Below, piece by piece: positions 9,462 through 17,946 of a stretch of 64,000 nt of DNA; the stretch's first letter is position 1, and every line of letters starts with the position of its first letter. The position numbers and the translations under genes were made by a program. The notes beneath the pieces are model-generated. The model was not told the DNA's origin, did not search any database, and worked only from the letters and a program-made list of their open reading frames with translations. Origin of the DNA: Lachnospiraceae bacterium (lineage in GTDB: Bacteria > Bacillota > Clostridia > Lachnospirales > Lachnospiraceae). The stretch covers positions 1 to 64,000 of the forward strand of contig CAJTGD010000001.1 in assembly GCA_910575475.1 (NCBI GenBank), given 5' to 3'.

Positions 9462-10526
9462 TTACTGTTCCCATACGGAAATTTTCATATTCGCAAACGC
9501 CCCGGACAGGGAAAACTGATCCCGGATCCCATCCGTCAGATATATCGTCCCGCTGTCCGTCACGGCGATCATTTCAAAGTCCTGATGCGCGCTCCAATAC
9601 TCCTTTGCCCCTTCCGGCCCCTTTACGAGCATGGCGGTTGACAGGGCATCCGCCTTTTTTCCTTCCTCTGCGATAATGGTGACAGCGGCCAGTTCATTTT
9701 CCGCCGGATATCCCGTATCCGGATCGATAATATGCCCATATTCCTTTCCGTCCTCCCCTGTAAAATACCGCTCATAGTTTCCGGACGTGACCACCGCGCA
9801 GTCTGATACGGAAAGGACGCCTATGGATCCCTCGCCGAACGGATTCCGTATTCCAAGCCTCCATTCGCTGCCGTCCGGCCTGCTGCCAAGCATCTGGATA
9901 TTACCTCCGAGATCTAAGAGGGCCGACCGAATCCCCCGCTCCTTCAGCAGTTCTGTCACAAGGTCTCCGGCATACCCCTTTCCCACTGCCCCAAGATCCA
10001 GTTCCATGCCCTCTGGCAGCCGGATCCGGTTCCCGGCAACCTCTGCCTGTTCATAGCCTACATACCTGAGAAGCCCTTCCAGTTCCTCCGTCTCCGGGAT
10101 CCGGTTCTCTCCCGTGGTAAATCCCCAGGCCGATAATACCGGATAAATGGTGGGTTCCAACGCCCCTTGTGTCTCCGCCGCCATATCCAATGCAAAATCT
10201 ACAATTTCCGCTGTCCGTTCACTGACCGGCACCGGCTCTCCATTCCCATGATTTACCTGGTAGATTTCGCTGCCTTCGTCAGTGACAGCCCATAGGCCCT
10301 CCAGCTCCTGCATGAGCTCTTTCGCTTCTTCCAATGCGTCTTCGGCCCCGCTTCCATATGCGGTAAATGTCATGTAGGTGTCCATACCAAAAAATTCCGC
10401 TTTTGCAGTATTTTCCTCCTTCTGATCTATGCCGCTGCCGGAATCATTCCCGCCGCAGGCGCACAGCCCGCCCATGGCCGCCCCCAGAGCCAGGAAGCAG
10501 AGACTTCGATAAAGCCGTTTCTTCAT
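9462..10526 (-). CDS. apbE: FAD:protein FMN transferase (ApbE), lipoprotein
   Basis: A 354-residue ApbE-family enzyme that covalently attaches FMN from FAD to Thr/Ser of flavoproteins outside the membrane. The N-terminus is a lipoprotein signal (LCAC, Cys 24). Family motifs: GMDTYMTFTAYG near the start, DLGAVGKGYAGD, LLDLGGNIQMLG, VTSGNYERYF, HIIDPDTGYPAENE and ADALSTAMLVKG. It overlaps the DUF4405 gene upstream by four bases, so the two are co-translated. The pairing suggests a membrane or extracellular electron-transfer route, but no flavinylated target with an FMN-binding domain is visible in the window. Confidence 0.9.
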   Translation of the reverse strand: MKKRLYRSLCFLALGAAMGGLCACGGNDSGSGIDQKEENTAKAEFFGMDTYMTFTAYGSGAEDALEEAKELMQELEGLWAVTDEGSEIYQVNHGNGEPVPVSERTAEIVDFALDMAAETQGALEPTIYPVLSAWGFTTGENRIPETEELEGLLRYVGYEQAEVAGNRIRLPEGMELDLGAVGKGYAGDLVTELLKERGIRSALLDLGGNIQMLGSRPDGSEWRLGIRNPFGEGSIGVLSVSDCAVVTSGNYERYFTGEDGKEYGHIIDPDTGYPAENELAAVTIIAEEGKKADALSTAMLVKGPEGAKEYWSAHQDFEMIAVTDSGTIYLTDGIRDQFSLSGAFANMKISVWEQ

Positions 10527-11215
10527 TTTTTCACTGCCCCCGCCTTTTTCAGCCCTTTGGAAAGATAGTGTCCCAGAAATACAAATAATCCCATCACTGC
10601 CATGTAATCCAGAATAAAGAAGAAAACCGGTTCTTCATAGTCAAAAAATACAAATTGGATCCGCATCAGCAGATAACTCCCGATCTCACGTTTTACAAAG
10701 GCATAGGCTCCATATCCCGCGATCACTGCCCCCACGGCACGCGCGGTCCATTTACCTCCGGGGGAAATGCCTCCCACAATCTCTGTTTGGAATCCTTTTG
10801 CCGCCATCCCCGTAACCATTCCCCAATGTGTCCCCAGATGCAGGGACATCCAGACAAATCCCCAGTACGCGCAGGCCATATGGAGCGTCCTGGCAAGGGA
10901 GGCTGCCCCGTTCCATTTCAAAAAAGCAAATACATAGCGGGAAAGAAGGATTCCGCTGACAATAGATCCCAGTATCGACAGCAATGCCAAAAACACCAGC
11001 GCTGTCTGCAGTATCCGCACGGGTGAATATTTTCCTTTCAGGAGGCTCCCTGTCCATCTCCTGTTCAGAAAATGATGGAGTAGAAACAAGAGCAGCATCC
11101 CCGTCCCGATCCATTCATGCGCCATCCTTCCGATCAGCTCATAAGGCATCAGAAAGAGCAACGCTCCTGTCATCAAAATATCTACAGCCAGTTTGATTTT
11201 TATTTTTTTGTTCAT
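10523..11215 (-). CDS. DUF4405 membrane protein
   Basis: A 230-residue integral membrane protein with about five or six hydrophobic segments. His residues lie in or near segments (AHEWIGTGMLLLFLLHHFLN, then TLHMACAYWGFVWMSLHLGTHW), a pattern reminiscent of cytochrome b561-like haem proteins and of the DUF4405 family. It overlaps the hydrolase gene upstream (ATGA) and apbE downstream by four bases each, so it is in the core of the operon. A role passing electrons to a flavinylated partner is inferred from the apbE linkage; no haem motif proves it. Confidence 0.75.
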   Translation of the reverse strand: MNKKIKIKLAVDILMTGALLFLMPYELIGRMAHEWIGTGMLLLFLLHHFLNRRWTGSLLKGKYSPVRILQTALVFLALLSILGSIVSGILLSRYVFAFLKWNGAASLARTLHMACAYWGFVWMSLHLGTHWGMVTGMAAKGFQTEIVGGISPGGKWTARAVGAVIAGYGAYAFVKREIGSYLLMRIQFVFFDYEEPVFFFILDYMAVMGLFVFLGHYLSKGLKKAGAVKK

Positions 11216-12294
11216 CTCTCTTCACTCCACTGCCGTTCCCAGAAAGCTGCCGCATGATCGATCCACCCTTCCGCCACGGTTCCCTCTCCCAGACCAAATC
11301 CATGGGACAAACCGTCATACACTTCAATCTCTGCGTCTGTTCCCTGACTTTGGATGCTTCGGATCCTTGCCTCCATTGTCCGGTAAGGCGCGATCCCATC
11401 CCTTGTTCCGACACAATTATAAGTAGGCGGCTCTTCTCCTGTCACCTCGGACAACCCTGTATATTGCATGATCACGGCCGCCGGCCGGGGATATACATCC
11501 ACTCCAAAGCTCTCTGTCCCATAGGAGCCAAGCCATGCGGCCATTCGCGCTCCCGCAGAGCCGCCCCACAGAGAATAATCGGCCGCGTCTACTTCCAGTT
11601 CTTCTGCATGTTCATAGATAAACGCAATGGCTCTTGCCAGATCTTCACAGGCTGTCTGTGCCCCGGGGCGGTAGATCAGTGCAAATGCGTTATATCCCTT
11701 TTTTGACAGCTCCAGCGCATGTGGAAAGCTGTCGTGCATAGCCGCGACATACATAAACCCTCCGCCTGCATTAACTACGGCAAATTTTTCCCCTGGATTT
11801 CCCCGGAAGAAAAACAGTCCCGTATTTTCTTTTGCAGGATCCTCAGCCTTTTCTTCCTCCGTATAGATATCATAGAAAATCTGTCTGCCCCCTGATGCCT
11901 GTTCTTTCATATAATTCACGATTTCAACGGTACGCTCCGGCTTCACATTGCTGTACCATGTCAGGATGCTGCTCACATCTTTCAATTTCAGATCCGCGTC
12001 AATGTTCACATTCGCCGGAAAGATCAGACGGCCGTAGTCTTCAAAAACAGGATTCCCCATCACTTCTGACGCCGTGGTATCCAATGTATAATCCCCAGCC
12101 GTACTTTTCTTTCCTGCATCCATCCTTTCCTCCCCGCCGCTGTCCTGCGCAGCCTCACTTACAGAGTTCTCCAAAATCTCCGTCTGCCCGTTCTCTTCTG
12201 TCCGCCCCCCGCATCCTTCTGACATGCAGACAACTGCCAGAAGCAGCGGCAGCATCTGTTTCCATCTTCTTCGCTTTCCTTTCGCTGCTCTCAT
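11212..12294 (-). CDS. Exported alpha/beta-hydrolase lipoprotein
   Basis: A 360-residue predicted lipoprotein (signal ending SEGC, Cys 28). After an acidic linker comes an esterase fold of the acetyl-esterase kind: VVNAGGGFMYVA holds the oxyanion region, LWGGSAGARMA the Ser nucleophile, and YDGLSHGFGLG the catalytic His. It probably removes short acyl groups from a small ester or sugar at the cell surface. The start follows a weak TAGGAAA. Its stop overlaps the DUF4405 start. It is the first intact gene of the operon, immediately after the broken flavodoxin gene. Confidence 0.75.
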   Translation of the reverse strand: MRAAKGKRRRWKQMLPLLLAVVCMSEGCGGRTEENGQTEILENSVSEAAQDSGGEERMDAGKKSTAGDYTLDTTASEVMGNPVFEDYGRLIFPANVNIDADLKLKDVSSILTWYSNVKPERTVEIVNYMKEQASGGRQIFYDIYTEEEKAEDPAKENTGLFFFRGNPGEKFAVVNAGGGFMYVAAMHDSFPHALELSKKGYNAFALIYRPGAQTACEDLARAIAFIYEHAEELEVDAADYSLWGGSAGARMAAWLGSYGTESFGVDVYPRPAAVIMQYTGLSEVTGEEPPTYNCVGTRDGIAPYRTMEARIRSIQSQGTDAEIEVYDGLSHGFGLGEGTVAEGWIDHAAAFWERQWSEER

Positions 12295-12310
12295 ATTTTC
12301 CTACACTTCC

Positions 12311-12606
12311 TTAACGGATAAAATTGGTAAAGACTGCAGGTTCTTTCTCCGGCATCGGTACCCCTGCTTTTCTTGCGGCTTCCTGACATTTCAGCAGATA
12401 AGCCATATTTCTTCCCAGCACTCGCATGGTATACAGCCCTTCCGCATCCTGCCTGACCTGTTCCGGGGCGGCGCTGTGTACCATATTCCAGTAACGGGAC
12501 GAAACGTCTCAATCCCTTCCTTATTCAAAGTCTCAGCCACCTCACAGAGAGCGGTATAAGTACACCCGGTTTTATGCGGGCCTCCGTTGACTAACAATAC
12601 TTTCAT
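12311..12606 (-). pseudogene. Flavodoxin-fold NAD(P)H oxidoreductase with internal deletion
   Basis: The first 35 codons encode MKVLLVNGGPHKTGCTYTAL, the FMN-binding start of a flavodoxin-like NADPH:FMN reductase. After KEGIETF the frame is wrong, but another frame gives the end of the same family: SRYWNMVHSAAPEQVRQ to EKEPAVFTNFIR, ending at the stop at 12311. About 100 codons are missing between them and the junction is out of frame. GGAGAG precedes the ATG. It was the promoter-proximal gene of the operon, so regulation of the downstream genes may still use its promoter. Confidence 0.85.
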
Positions 12607-12647
12607 CTTGCTTCTCTCCTTCTTATTTTTCATAGACACATTATAAG

Positions 12648-12704
12648 CAAAATGAGGCCTCATAAGAAGTCTCATTTTGTTATTCAGTGTAAACCTTATG
12701 GTTA
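12648..12704 (-). promoter_or_regulatory. Paired-dyad regulatory element B
   Basis: Minus-strand order: ACCATAAGGT dyad, then CAAAATGAG / CTCATTTTG inverted arms around a 14-base centre, followed by a TATAAT box just downstream and the flavodoxin ATG about 35 bases later. It shares most positions with element A at 5196-5252, including GAGACTTCT between the arms. It likely contains the promoter of the 12.6-to-5.3 kb operon. The ACCATAAGGT part also overlaps the 3' end of an older coding remnant, so some conservation could be coding history. Confidence 0.5.
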
Positions 12705-12739
12705 GAACCACTACCCGTGATCCGTTCTGCCTCTTCATA

Positions 12740-13139
12740 AGAAATCGCCGGAAATGTGTCTGCCAATTTTGTAAATATTTTCCCGTTATGTGTATTTTAG
12801 GATTGATATTTTGAAAAACATGTAATAATGCAACGCATCTTTTTCATGCGATACTTGTGCCGTGTTTTTGGTTTGTTTTATTGATGCTTAAATTTTAGCA
12901 TCCATTCAGGGAGAAAAACAGATACCTATCTTTCAAAAAGGTGGAAAATTTTCAAAATTGTTCCTCCTTCTCTTTATTTTTATAAACAATGATAACAAAC
13001 AGGCCTCTCTTTTTTGGTTAAAAAGTCCTTTGAAAAAAATTTTGTTTTTCACTAAAATATATTTATAACGTGAAGCTTTTCAGCGTAATTCCGGTTGCGT
13101 ATAAGCTACACTTTTATTTTTGAAAATGGAGGAAAACAC
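12740..13139. other. Intergenic region upstream of the cfa pair
   Basis: No intact gene. On the minus strand, a frame without start ending near 12685 (KLADTFPAISYEEAERITGS) looks like the 3' end of a lost gene. A near-perfect 20-bp palindrome, GATGCTTAAATTTTAGCATC, lies at 12883-12902. A weak promoter for the cfa pair is suggested by TTGTTT at 13042 and TATAAC at 13064 with a 16-base spacer. The region is strongly AT-rich. Confidence 0.4.
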
Positions 13140-13388
13140 ATGAAACGAGTAAAAGCAGCTTGTATTTGCCAAACTCTACACTTTATGCTGAAAGAAGATG
13201 TTGGGCATGATTATGCGGTAAAACAGGTAGAACAAGAGCTTGAGCACTACAAAAAAAATCTGGAACGGAATCACACACAGTACAAAATTACGGAACAGAC
13301 AAATCAGCCGGATGGTTCAATTATCATAAAAGTGATTAAACAGTATAATTCCAGCCCTGTTGGAGATTATTTGAATCAACAGATATAA
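13140..13388 (+). CDS. Small conserved cfa-associated protein
   Basis: An 82-residue cytoplasmic protein (MKRVKAACICQTLHFML, charged middle, SIIIKVIKQYNSSPVGDY end). I recall homologues directly upstream of cyclopropane fatty acid synthase genes in Clostridia; no function is established. The ATG follows GGAGG by seven bases. It is about 70 bases before cfa on the same strand, probably one transcript. The length is normal for these partners and nothing looks broken. Confidence 0.7.
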   Translation: MKRVKAACICQTLHFMLKEDVGHDYAVKQVEQELEHYKKNLERNHTQYKITEQTNQPDGSIIIKVIKQYNSSPVGDYLNQQI

Positions 13389-13461
13389 TTAAATGTCGTC
13401 TCTTTTCATTGGAAATATAATTGTTAATCAAAGTTCTATGTGAAAAAGGGAAAGGAACGAA

Positions 13462-14625
13462 ATGATAGAAGAAAATACTTTGATCCATTTTTTGAGGAAA
13501 TTTGACCAATATCCATTTTGTGTAAGAATAAGTGAAAATGAGTATAACATTGGAAATGGCGCGCCGGAGTTTACCATAAATTTAAAAAAGCCGATTCCTT
13601 TGAATATTCTTATGACAAGTACCTCCCTCGCTTTGGGGGAGGCATATATGGATGGGGATTTGGAGATTGAAGGCAATCTATACTATGCCTTAGACCATTT
13701 TTTAGGGCAGATGGACAGGTTTTCCACGGATGAATCCGCATTAAAAAAACTGATGTTTACTTCAACAGCAAAGAAAAACCAACAGAAAGAAGTTCAGAGC
13801 CACTATGACATTGGGAACGATTTTTATAAGCTCTGGCTGGACGAAACCATGAGCTATTCCTGTGGTTATTTTCTACATGAGGACGATTCTCTTTATCAGG
13901 CACAGTTAAACAAAGTTGATTATATTTTGAAAAAGCTGTACCTGAAGGAAGGAATGTCACTGTTGGATATTGGCTGCGGGTGGGGATTCCTGCTGATAGA
14001 GGCAGCAAAAAAATATGGCGTACACGGCATGGGAATAACGTTGAGCCAGGAACAGTACAAAGAATTCCAGCGGCGGATTACCGAAGAACATTTAGAGCAG
14101 CTTCTTACGGTTAAACTGATGGATTACAGGGATATTCCAAAGCGCGGGCAGACCTTTGACCGGATTGTGAGCGTCGGCATGGTGGAACATGTTGGGCGTG
14201 ACAATTACCAGCTTTTCATGGATTGCGCGAAAGCCGCATTAAAACCGGGCGGCCTGTTCCTGCTCCATTTTATCAGTGCATTAAAGGAGCATCCCGGCGA
14301 TCCATGGATTAAGAAATATATCTTTCCCGGCGGTGTTGTTCCGAGCCTGCGGGAAATGCTCTCCTGTGCGGCGGAGGACGGATTTCACACAATAGATATA
14401 GAGGATCTTCGTTTGCATTATAACCGGACACTGTTGTGTTGGGAAAAGAATTACAGGGAGCATATAGACGAAGTGCGGGAATTGTTTGATGAAAGGTTTG
14501 TGAGGATGTGGGATTTATATTTATCGTCCTGTGCCGCTACTTTCCATAACGGGATCATTGACCTGCACCAGATTTTATTAACAAATGGAATCAATAACAA
14601 TCTCCCACAAGTCAGATGGTACTAA
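13462..14625 (+). CDS. cfa: Cyclopropane-fatty-acyl-phospholipid synthase
   Basis: A 387-residue S-adenosylmethionine-dependent methyltransferase that adds a methylene bridge to unsaturated acyl chains of membrane lipids, a stress and acid adaptation. The N-terminal lipid-binding part (1-110) precedes the methyltransferase: SLLDIGCGWGFLLIEAAKKY is the SAM site (about residue 165), followed by VSVGMVEHVGRDNY and the typical ALKPGGLFLLH. YDIGNDFYKLWLDETMSYSC is the conserved entry segment. AAAGG precedes the ATG. A strong terminator follows within two bases of the stop. Confidence 0.92.
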   Translation: MIEENTLIHFLRKFDQYPFCVRISENEYNIGNGAPEFTINLKKPIPLNILMTSTSLALGEAYMDGDLEIEGNLYYALDHFLGQMDRFSTDESALKKLMFTSTAKKNQQKEVQSHYDIGNDFYKLWLDETMSYSCGYFLHEDDSLYQAQLNKVDYILKKLYLKEGMSLLDIGCGWGFLLIEAAKKYGVHGMGITLSQEQYKEFQRRITEEHLEQLLTVKLMDYRDIPKRGQTFDRIVSVGMVEHVGRDNYQLFMDCAKAALKPGGLFLLHFISALKEHPGDPWIKKYIFPGGVVPSLREMLSCAAEDGFHTIDIEDLRLHYNRTLLCWEKNYREHIDEVRELFDERFVRMWDLYLSSCAATFHNGIIDLHQILLTNGINNNLPQVRWY

Positions 14626-14626
14626 A

Positions 14627-14670
14627 AAATAAACCGGCAGGGACAATTTTGCTTTCCTGCCGGTTTATTT
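14627..14670 (+). terminator. Rho-independent terminator of cfa
   Basis: A 15-bp stem, AAATAAACCGGCAGG paired with CCTGCCGGTTTATTT, around a 14-base loop; A and T runs flank the stem, so it can work in both directions. Confidence 0.85.
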
Positions 14671-14676
14671 AAACTC

Positions 14677-15175
14677 TTATGGAGCAAAATATTTATAAAT
14701 TGATATGAACAGTGAGTGGTTATTTTTACAAAGACTGATATATAGGCTGCATCTTATCATAAGTGTTTCAAACACCATACTTACGGTCCCGTCAAAGGGT
14801 GCATAAAGTTTCCCTTCATCCGGAATGATTGCGGCGCCCTGCCCCATCCCACCGGATGAAAATACCGGATCTTCTACATCTTCCAATGCTTTCACGGTTC
14901 CGTTCATCGGAGCATAGATCGTCACTTCCTCTGCTTTAGCCGGAACGGAAGCTGCTACAGATGCGTTTCCAGACGCTGCCGCAGCCGCACAGCCGATCAT
15001 TATTCCCGGGAAAGACATCGGGTTCTCACTGCTGATGACATTTACGGTGGTCAGGATGCCGGGAATGACTGCATACACATAATTTCTCGCGTCAAAGAAT
15101 GCCACGGATCAATGCGCCGACAGCGCCGGAAATACATCCTGCGATAAACGGCTTTTTCATATCTCTCGTTTCATT
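14677..15175 (-). pseudogene. PTS beta-glucoside-type EIIC/EIIA remnant
   Basis: Pieces of a sugar phosphotransferase permease. An EIIC piece (KKPFIAGCISGAVGAL) is frameshifted into YVYAVIPGILTTVNVIS, then a Ser/Ala linker leads to the start of the EIIA domain (TIYAPMNGTVKALEDVEDP to YAPFDGTVSMVFET). The EIIB domain, most of EIIC and the phosphorylated His of EIIA are missing. An unrelated AT-rich tail ends the frame. At least three deletions or frameshifts are needed to derive it from a normal gene of about 620 codons. It cannot transport sugar. Confidence 0.75.
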
Positions 15176-15355
15176 TACACTTTCCAGATATTCAATGGAA
15201 TCTTCCAGAATTGACTCCTCTTTTACTTTCAGCAGGCCGACCGTATAATAATACGCATAAAAAGTAATGATGCCCACTACCTCCACCGCAAATAAAATAT
15301 ATAGAAATGTAATTCTGGATTTTAATGATCTGTTCATAAAGAACCGTTCAAACAT
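15176..15355 (-). pseudogene. Histidine kinase N-terminal fragment fused to PTS
   Basis: About 58 residues, MFERFFMNRSLKSRITFLYI and onward, with one membrane segment (residues 15-38) and the start of an extracytoplasmic helix (KVKEESILEDSIEYLESV). This is typical of the first transmembrane segment of a YesM-type sensor kinase. It then runs in frame into the EIIC piece of the neighbouring PTS remnant, so a deletion joined the two genes. No HAMP, phospho-acceptor or ATPase domain remains. Confidence 0.6.
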
Positions 15356-15481
15356 CGCTTTATCCCCGCAGCTATATTTCTATTATGATTTTATCATTAT
15401 ATTAGGAGATAATGTAGAAAAACTTATCAGAAATGTTGAAACTTTTATTATCTTTTGTGAATTTGTTTTCGCCGTTTGTTA

Positions 15482-15890
15482 TCATATTTGCAATCGCATT
15501 TCATGGGGAAACTTTTGCGCAAGGTCTTTTTTGATTTTTGCATATTCGCCTCGCTCTTTTTCATAGGTACGCATATAGTCCCGGAACGCAAGATGCCGCC
15601 TGCTATTATTCCAATCATCTGCTTGGAAAATATAAATTTGATGAGTTCGTTCATCACCGCCTTTGCGAAGATAGCGTCTACCCGCTATTCCAAATTCGCC
15701 GAGATATTCATAGCCTATGTCTGGAAACTTTTCTGCAACGGTATCTACCTTCTCAAGGCTTCTAACGACCACCGTAATATCAATAATTGGTTTAGCAGCC
15801 AATCCCGGAACCGATGTACTCCCAATATGATAAACAGAAATGCAGTTATCTTTCAGTATTTCAATAATATAGCCCCGTTCAATTGTTTAC
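15482..15890 (-). pseudogene. GrpB/UPF0157 nucleotidyltransferase-like remnant
   Basis: The frame contains the core of the GrpB (UPF0157) family: VYHIGSTSVPGLAAKPIIDI, with the GSTSV...KP.ID nucleotidyltransferase signature, then GRRYLRKGGDERTHQIYIFQ and LAFRDYMR. A stop lies a few codons upstream of RGYIIEILKDN, no start codon with a ribosome site is seen, and the end is frameshifted (a second frame continues with CDCKYDNKRRK). The family is about 170-200 residues; roughly 135 remain. Probably non-functional, from several small lesions rather than one large deletion. Confidence 0.6.
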
Positions 15891-16081
15891 TTGCTCAATC
15901 AGTTGGTTGCGTGCCATGATACCCTTTGCCGCCGCGTCTTGAAAGTAAATCCGTATCAGACTGATTAGGCGGGACGGTTTGTGGATACACTGATTACCGC
16001 CAGCCCGGAGTTTTTCAAGAAGACAGCTCTTTCCCACAAAATCCTCTTACTTTCTATATTCATTTGTTTTGATAAAAATCT

Positions 16082-16312
16082 CTACAGACTTGCTTTTAGA
16101 ATCTCAAGCACCTCATCACGGTTCAGCACTTTATAACCGCCATCCATAATAACAGTTCTGTCTGCGATACCCTCAAGTATCTCCTCTGTCGCTCCCAGTT
16201 CCCGCAGGTACATCGCAAGCCCCAACTCCCTCATCCAGCTTTCCATGCTGGAAAGTCTCTCTGCCGCAATCTGTTCTTCCGATTTTCCATTGGCATACAC
16301 CCCCGGCATTTC
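16082..16312 (-). pseudogene. Iron alcohol dehydrogenase C-terminal fragment
   Basis: About 76 codons ending EEILEGIADRTVIMDGGYKVLNRDEVLEILKASL (seen in parts), preceded by GVYANGKSEEQIAAERLSSM. This is the C-terminal helical end of a group III alcohol dehydrogenase, comparable to the end of the intact enzyme at 7117-8277. The cofactor- and metal-binding parts are absent and the upstream junction is out of frame with a membrane-protein fragment. Confidence 0.65.
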
Positions 16313-16485
16313 GGAGTGGAATCTGATTGAATTTTCATGTTTCTTTTCAGGTAACGTACACATACCGGCATGCTTAAGAGAGTCAGCAGCTGTAAGACTG
16401 CCGATATCATAAGCATGTCTGCCCTGAACATTGCGGCAAAATACCATGTCAGCAAGGTCAGGGCCGCAAACCATATTTTTTTCAT
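16313..16485 (-). pseudogene. Membrane protein N-terminal fragment
   Basis: MKKIWFAALTLLTWYFAAMF followed by a second hydrophobic stretch (MLMISAVLQLLTLLSMPVC) and a basic turn. It looks like the first 55-60 residues of a two-or-more-span membrane protein, then runs out of frame into the dehydrogenase remnant. Its ATG overlaps the stop of the preceding reductase-like fragment (ATGA). The family cannot be told from this much. Confidence 0.4.
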
Positions 16486-16832
16486 CCTCTTGTCCGATAA
16501 TTCAAATACAATCCCCCTGCTCCCAATGGTTCAATAATCCCTGCCTGCAGAAATGGCCCGTTCACCATTCCTCCCCCGCAGACCAATACCTTTTCAATCC
16601 CAAAATGCTGAGCCAGCTTTTCCGCCGCAGCCCCGCAGTCCAGATTCTCTTTTCCACGGATCATATAGGAGACACCCACCCTGCGCAGATACGCTTTATA
16701 TGCCGGCAAAGTAGATTCTGTCAGCACTTCGATCACATGGGCATCGGGCCTTCCTGACGCTTTCCATGTACCGGATTCCCATCCGATCTCTCCTTTTGTA
16801 TCCACAGACACATAGTATAAACCTGCCGGTTA
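16482..16832 (-). pseudogene. RibD C-terminal/dihydrofolate reductase-like fragment
   Basis: The central part of a RibD-C-type reductase: AGLYYVSVDTKGEIGWES, then AHVIEVLTESTLPAYKAYL, VSYMIRGKENLDC and the nucleotide-loop VLVCGGGMVNGPFLQAG. The N-terminal quarter and the last strand block are missing. The frame has no proper start and ends abruptly in LNYRTRG. Normal members have about 220-240 residues; about 110 remain. Confidence 0.6.
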
Positions 16833-16843
16833 TATGTTTTGAT

Positions 16844-17752
16844 TCAGGACATTCCGCCCTCCGCAATCGCTTTTTCGGCAGCGGATAACAGCTTCTTTAC
16901 TTTTTCGGAGGGTTCCATGGAGTACAGCAGGCCGTATGGGATACTGTAGTTCCATTCCACCGGTATGATCTTCATAAGCGGATGCACACTTTCCCAGTTT
17001 TTAATTGCCAGCAGAACATCATTGCTGTTCTCACAGCGGTTAAATACCTCCAGATTATAGAACTCAAAATCTATCACTTGGATCTGCGGATGACGTTCCC
17101 TTAGATCATCCCGGAGAATATCCACATATTTACTCCACCCACGCTGTATCAACAGCATATTCTCCCCATACAGATCTTCCATCGTCAGCGTTTCTTTCCC
17201 GGCCAGTCTGTGATGCAGCGCTACAGCGCAGCAAAACGGCTCTTTACTGATCTGCATGCCGCTGCATTTTCTAAGACTCAGCATGGTATCGTCAAAGATA
17301 CCTGCGATCACATCGATATTCTGCTCCAGATTTCCCAGGATCTCCCGCGCGTTTTCCGGCGTATTTTCAAAAGGAACCAGTTTAAACTTCAGATCCGGGC
17401 AATACTTCTGGATTCTCGGCCATAAAGTCATAAACACCTGGGATGGGGTCATGGGCGACACACCGATCCGGATCACTCCCTCCTGATTGTTCTGCGCGTT
17501 CCGGGCCCGTGATACGGAATCCTTACAATATTGGATCAGGTATTTTGCGTCCTGATACAGAGACTTCCCTGCTTCCGTCACGATCAGCCCCCTGTGTGTC
17601 CTCTCAAATAAATGCAGATCCAGGCTGCTTTCCAGGGAATTGATCTGTTTGATGACCGCAGGAGCTGTGATATACAGCTTTTCCACAGCCTTGCTAAAAC
17701 TCCCGGAATCGACCACACAGATAAATGTTTCAAGCTGGGGGTTATACATCAT
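16844..17752 (-). CDS. LysR-family transcriptional regulator
   Basis: A 302-residue LysR regulator: winged helix at residues 1-62 (FICVVDSGSFSKAVEKLYIT as helix-turn-helix), then a periplasmic-binding-protein-like effector domain (about 90-295). Two ATG codons are adjacent (17752 and 17749), preceded by GAGGAGAG. No divergent intact target gene is next to it; the upstream neighbour is the DUF362 remnant on the same strand, so its original target may be lost. Effector unknown. Confidence 0.85.
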   Translation of the reverse strand: MMYNPQLETFICVVDSGSFSKAVEKLYITAPAVIKQINSLESSLDLHLFERTHRGLIVTEAGKSLYQDAKYLIQYCKDSVSRARNAQNNQEGVIRIGVSPMTPSQVFMTLWPRIQKYCPDLKFKLVPFENTPENAREILGNLEQNIDVIAGIFDDTMLSLRKCSGMQISKEPFCCAVALHHRLAGKETLTMEDLYGENMLLIQRGWSKYVDILRDDLRERHPQIQVIDFEFYNLEVFNRCENSNDVLLAIKNWESVHPLMKIIPVEWNYSIPYGLLYSMEPSEKVKKLLSAAEKAIAEGGMS

Positions 17753-17946
17753 GCAGACATCTCTCCTCTTCTAATTCCTATACCCAAAGGGCGTCCCGTT
17801 ATGGCCATCCGGCCGTTTCATAAGGTAGGATCTGTTATTCAAGAATGCCTTGCGCCTTGCTGCAAGGCATCCTTCCAGTAAAACAGCGGTTTCAGGCATC
17901 CATTGCCGTCAGGCGGCTTTTCAATGGGCTGGATGCGTTACAAAAA

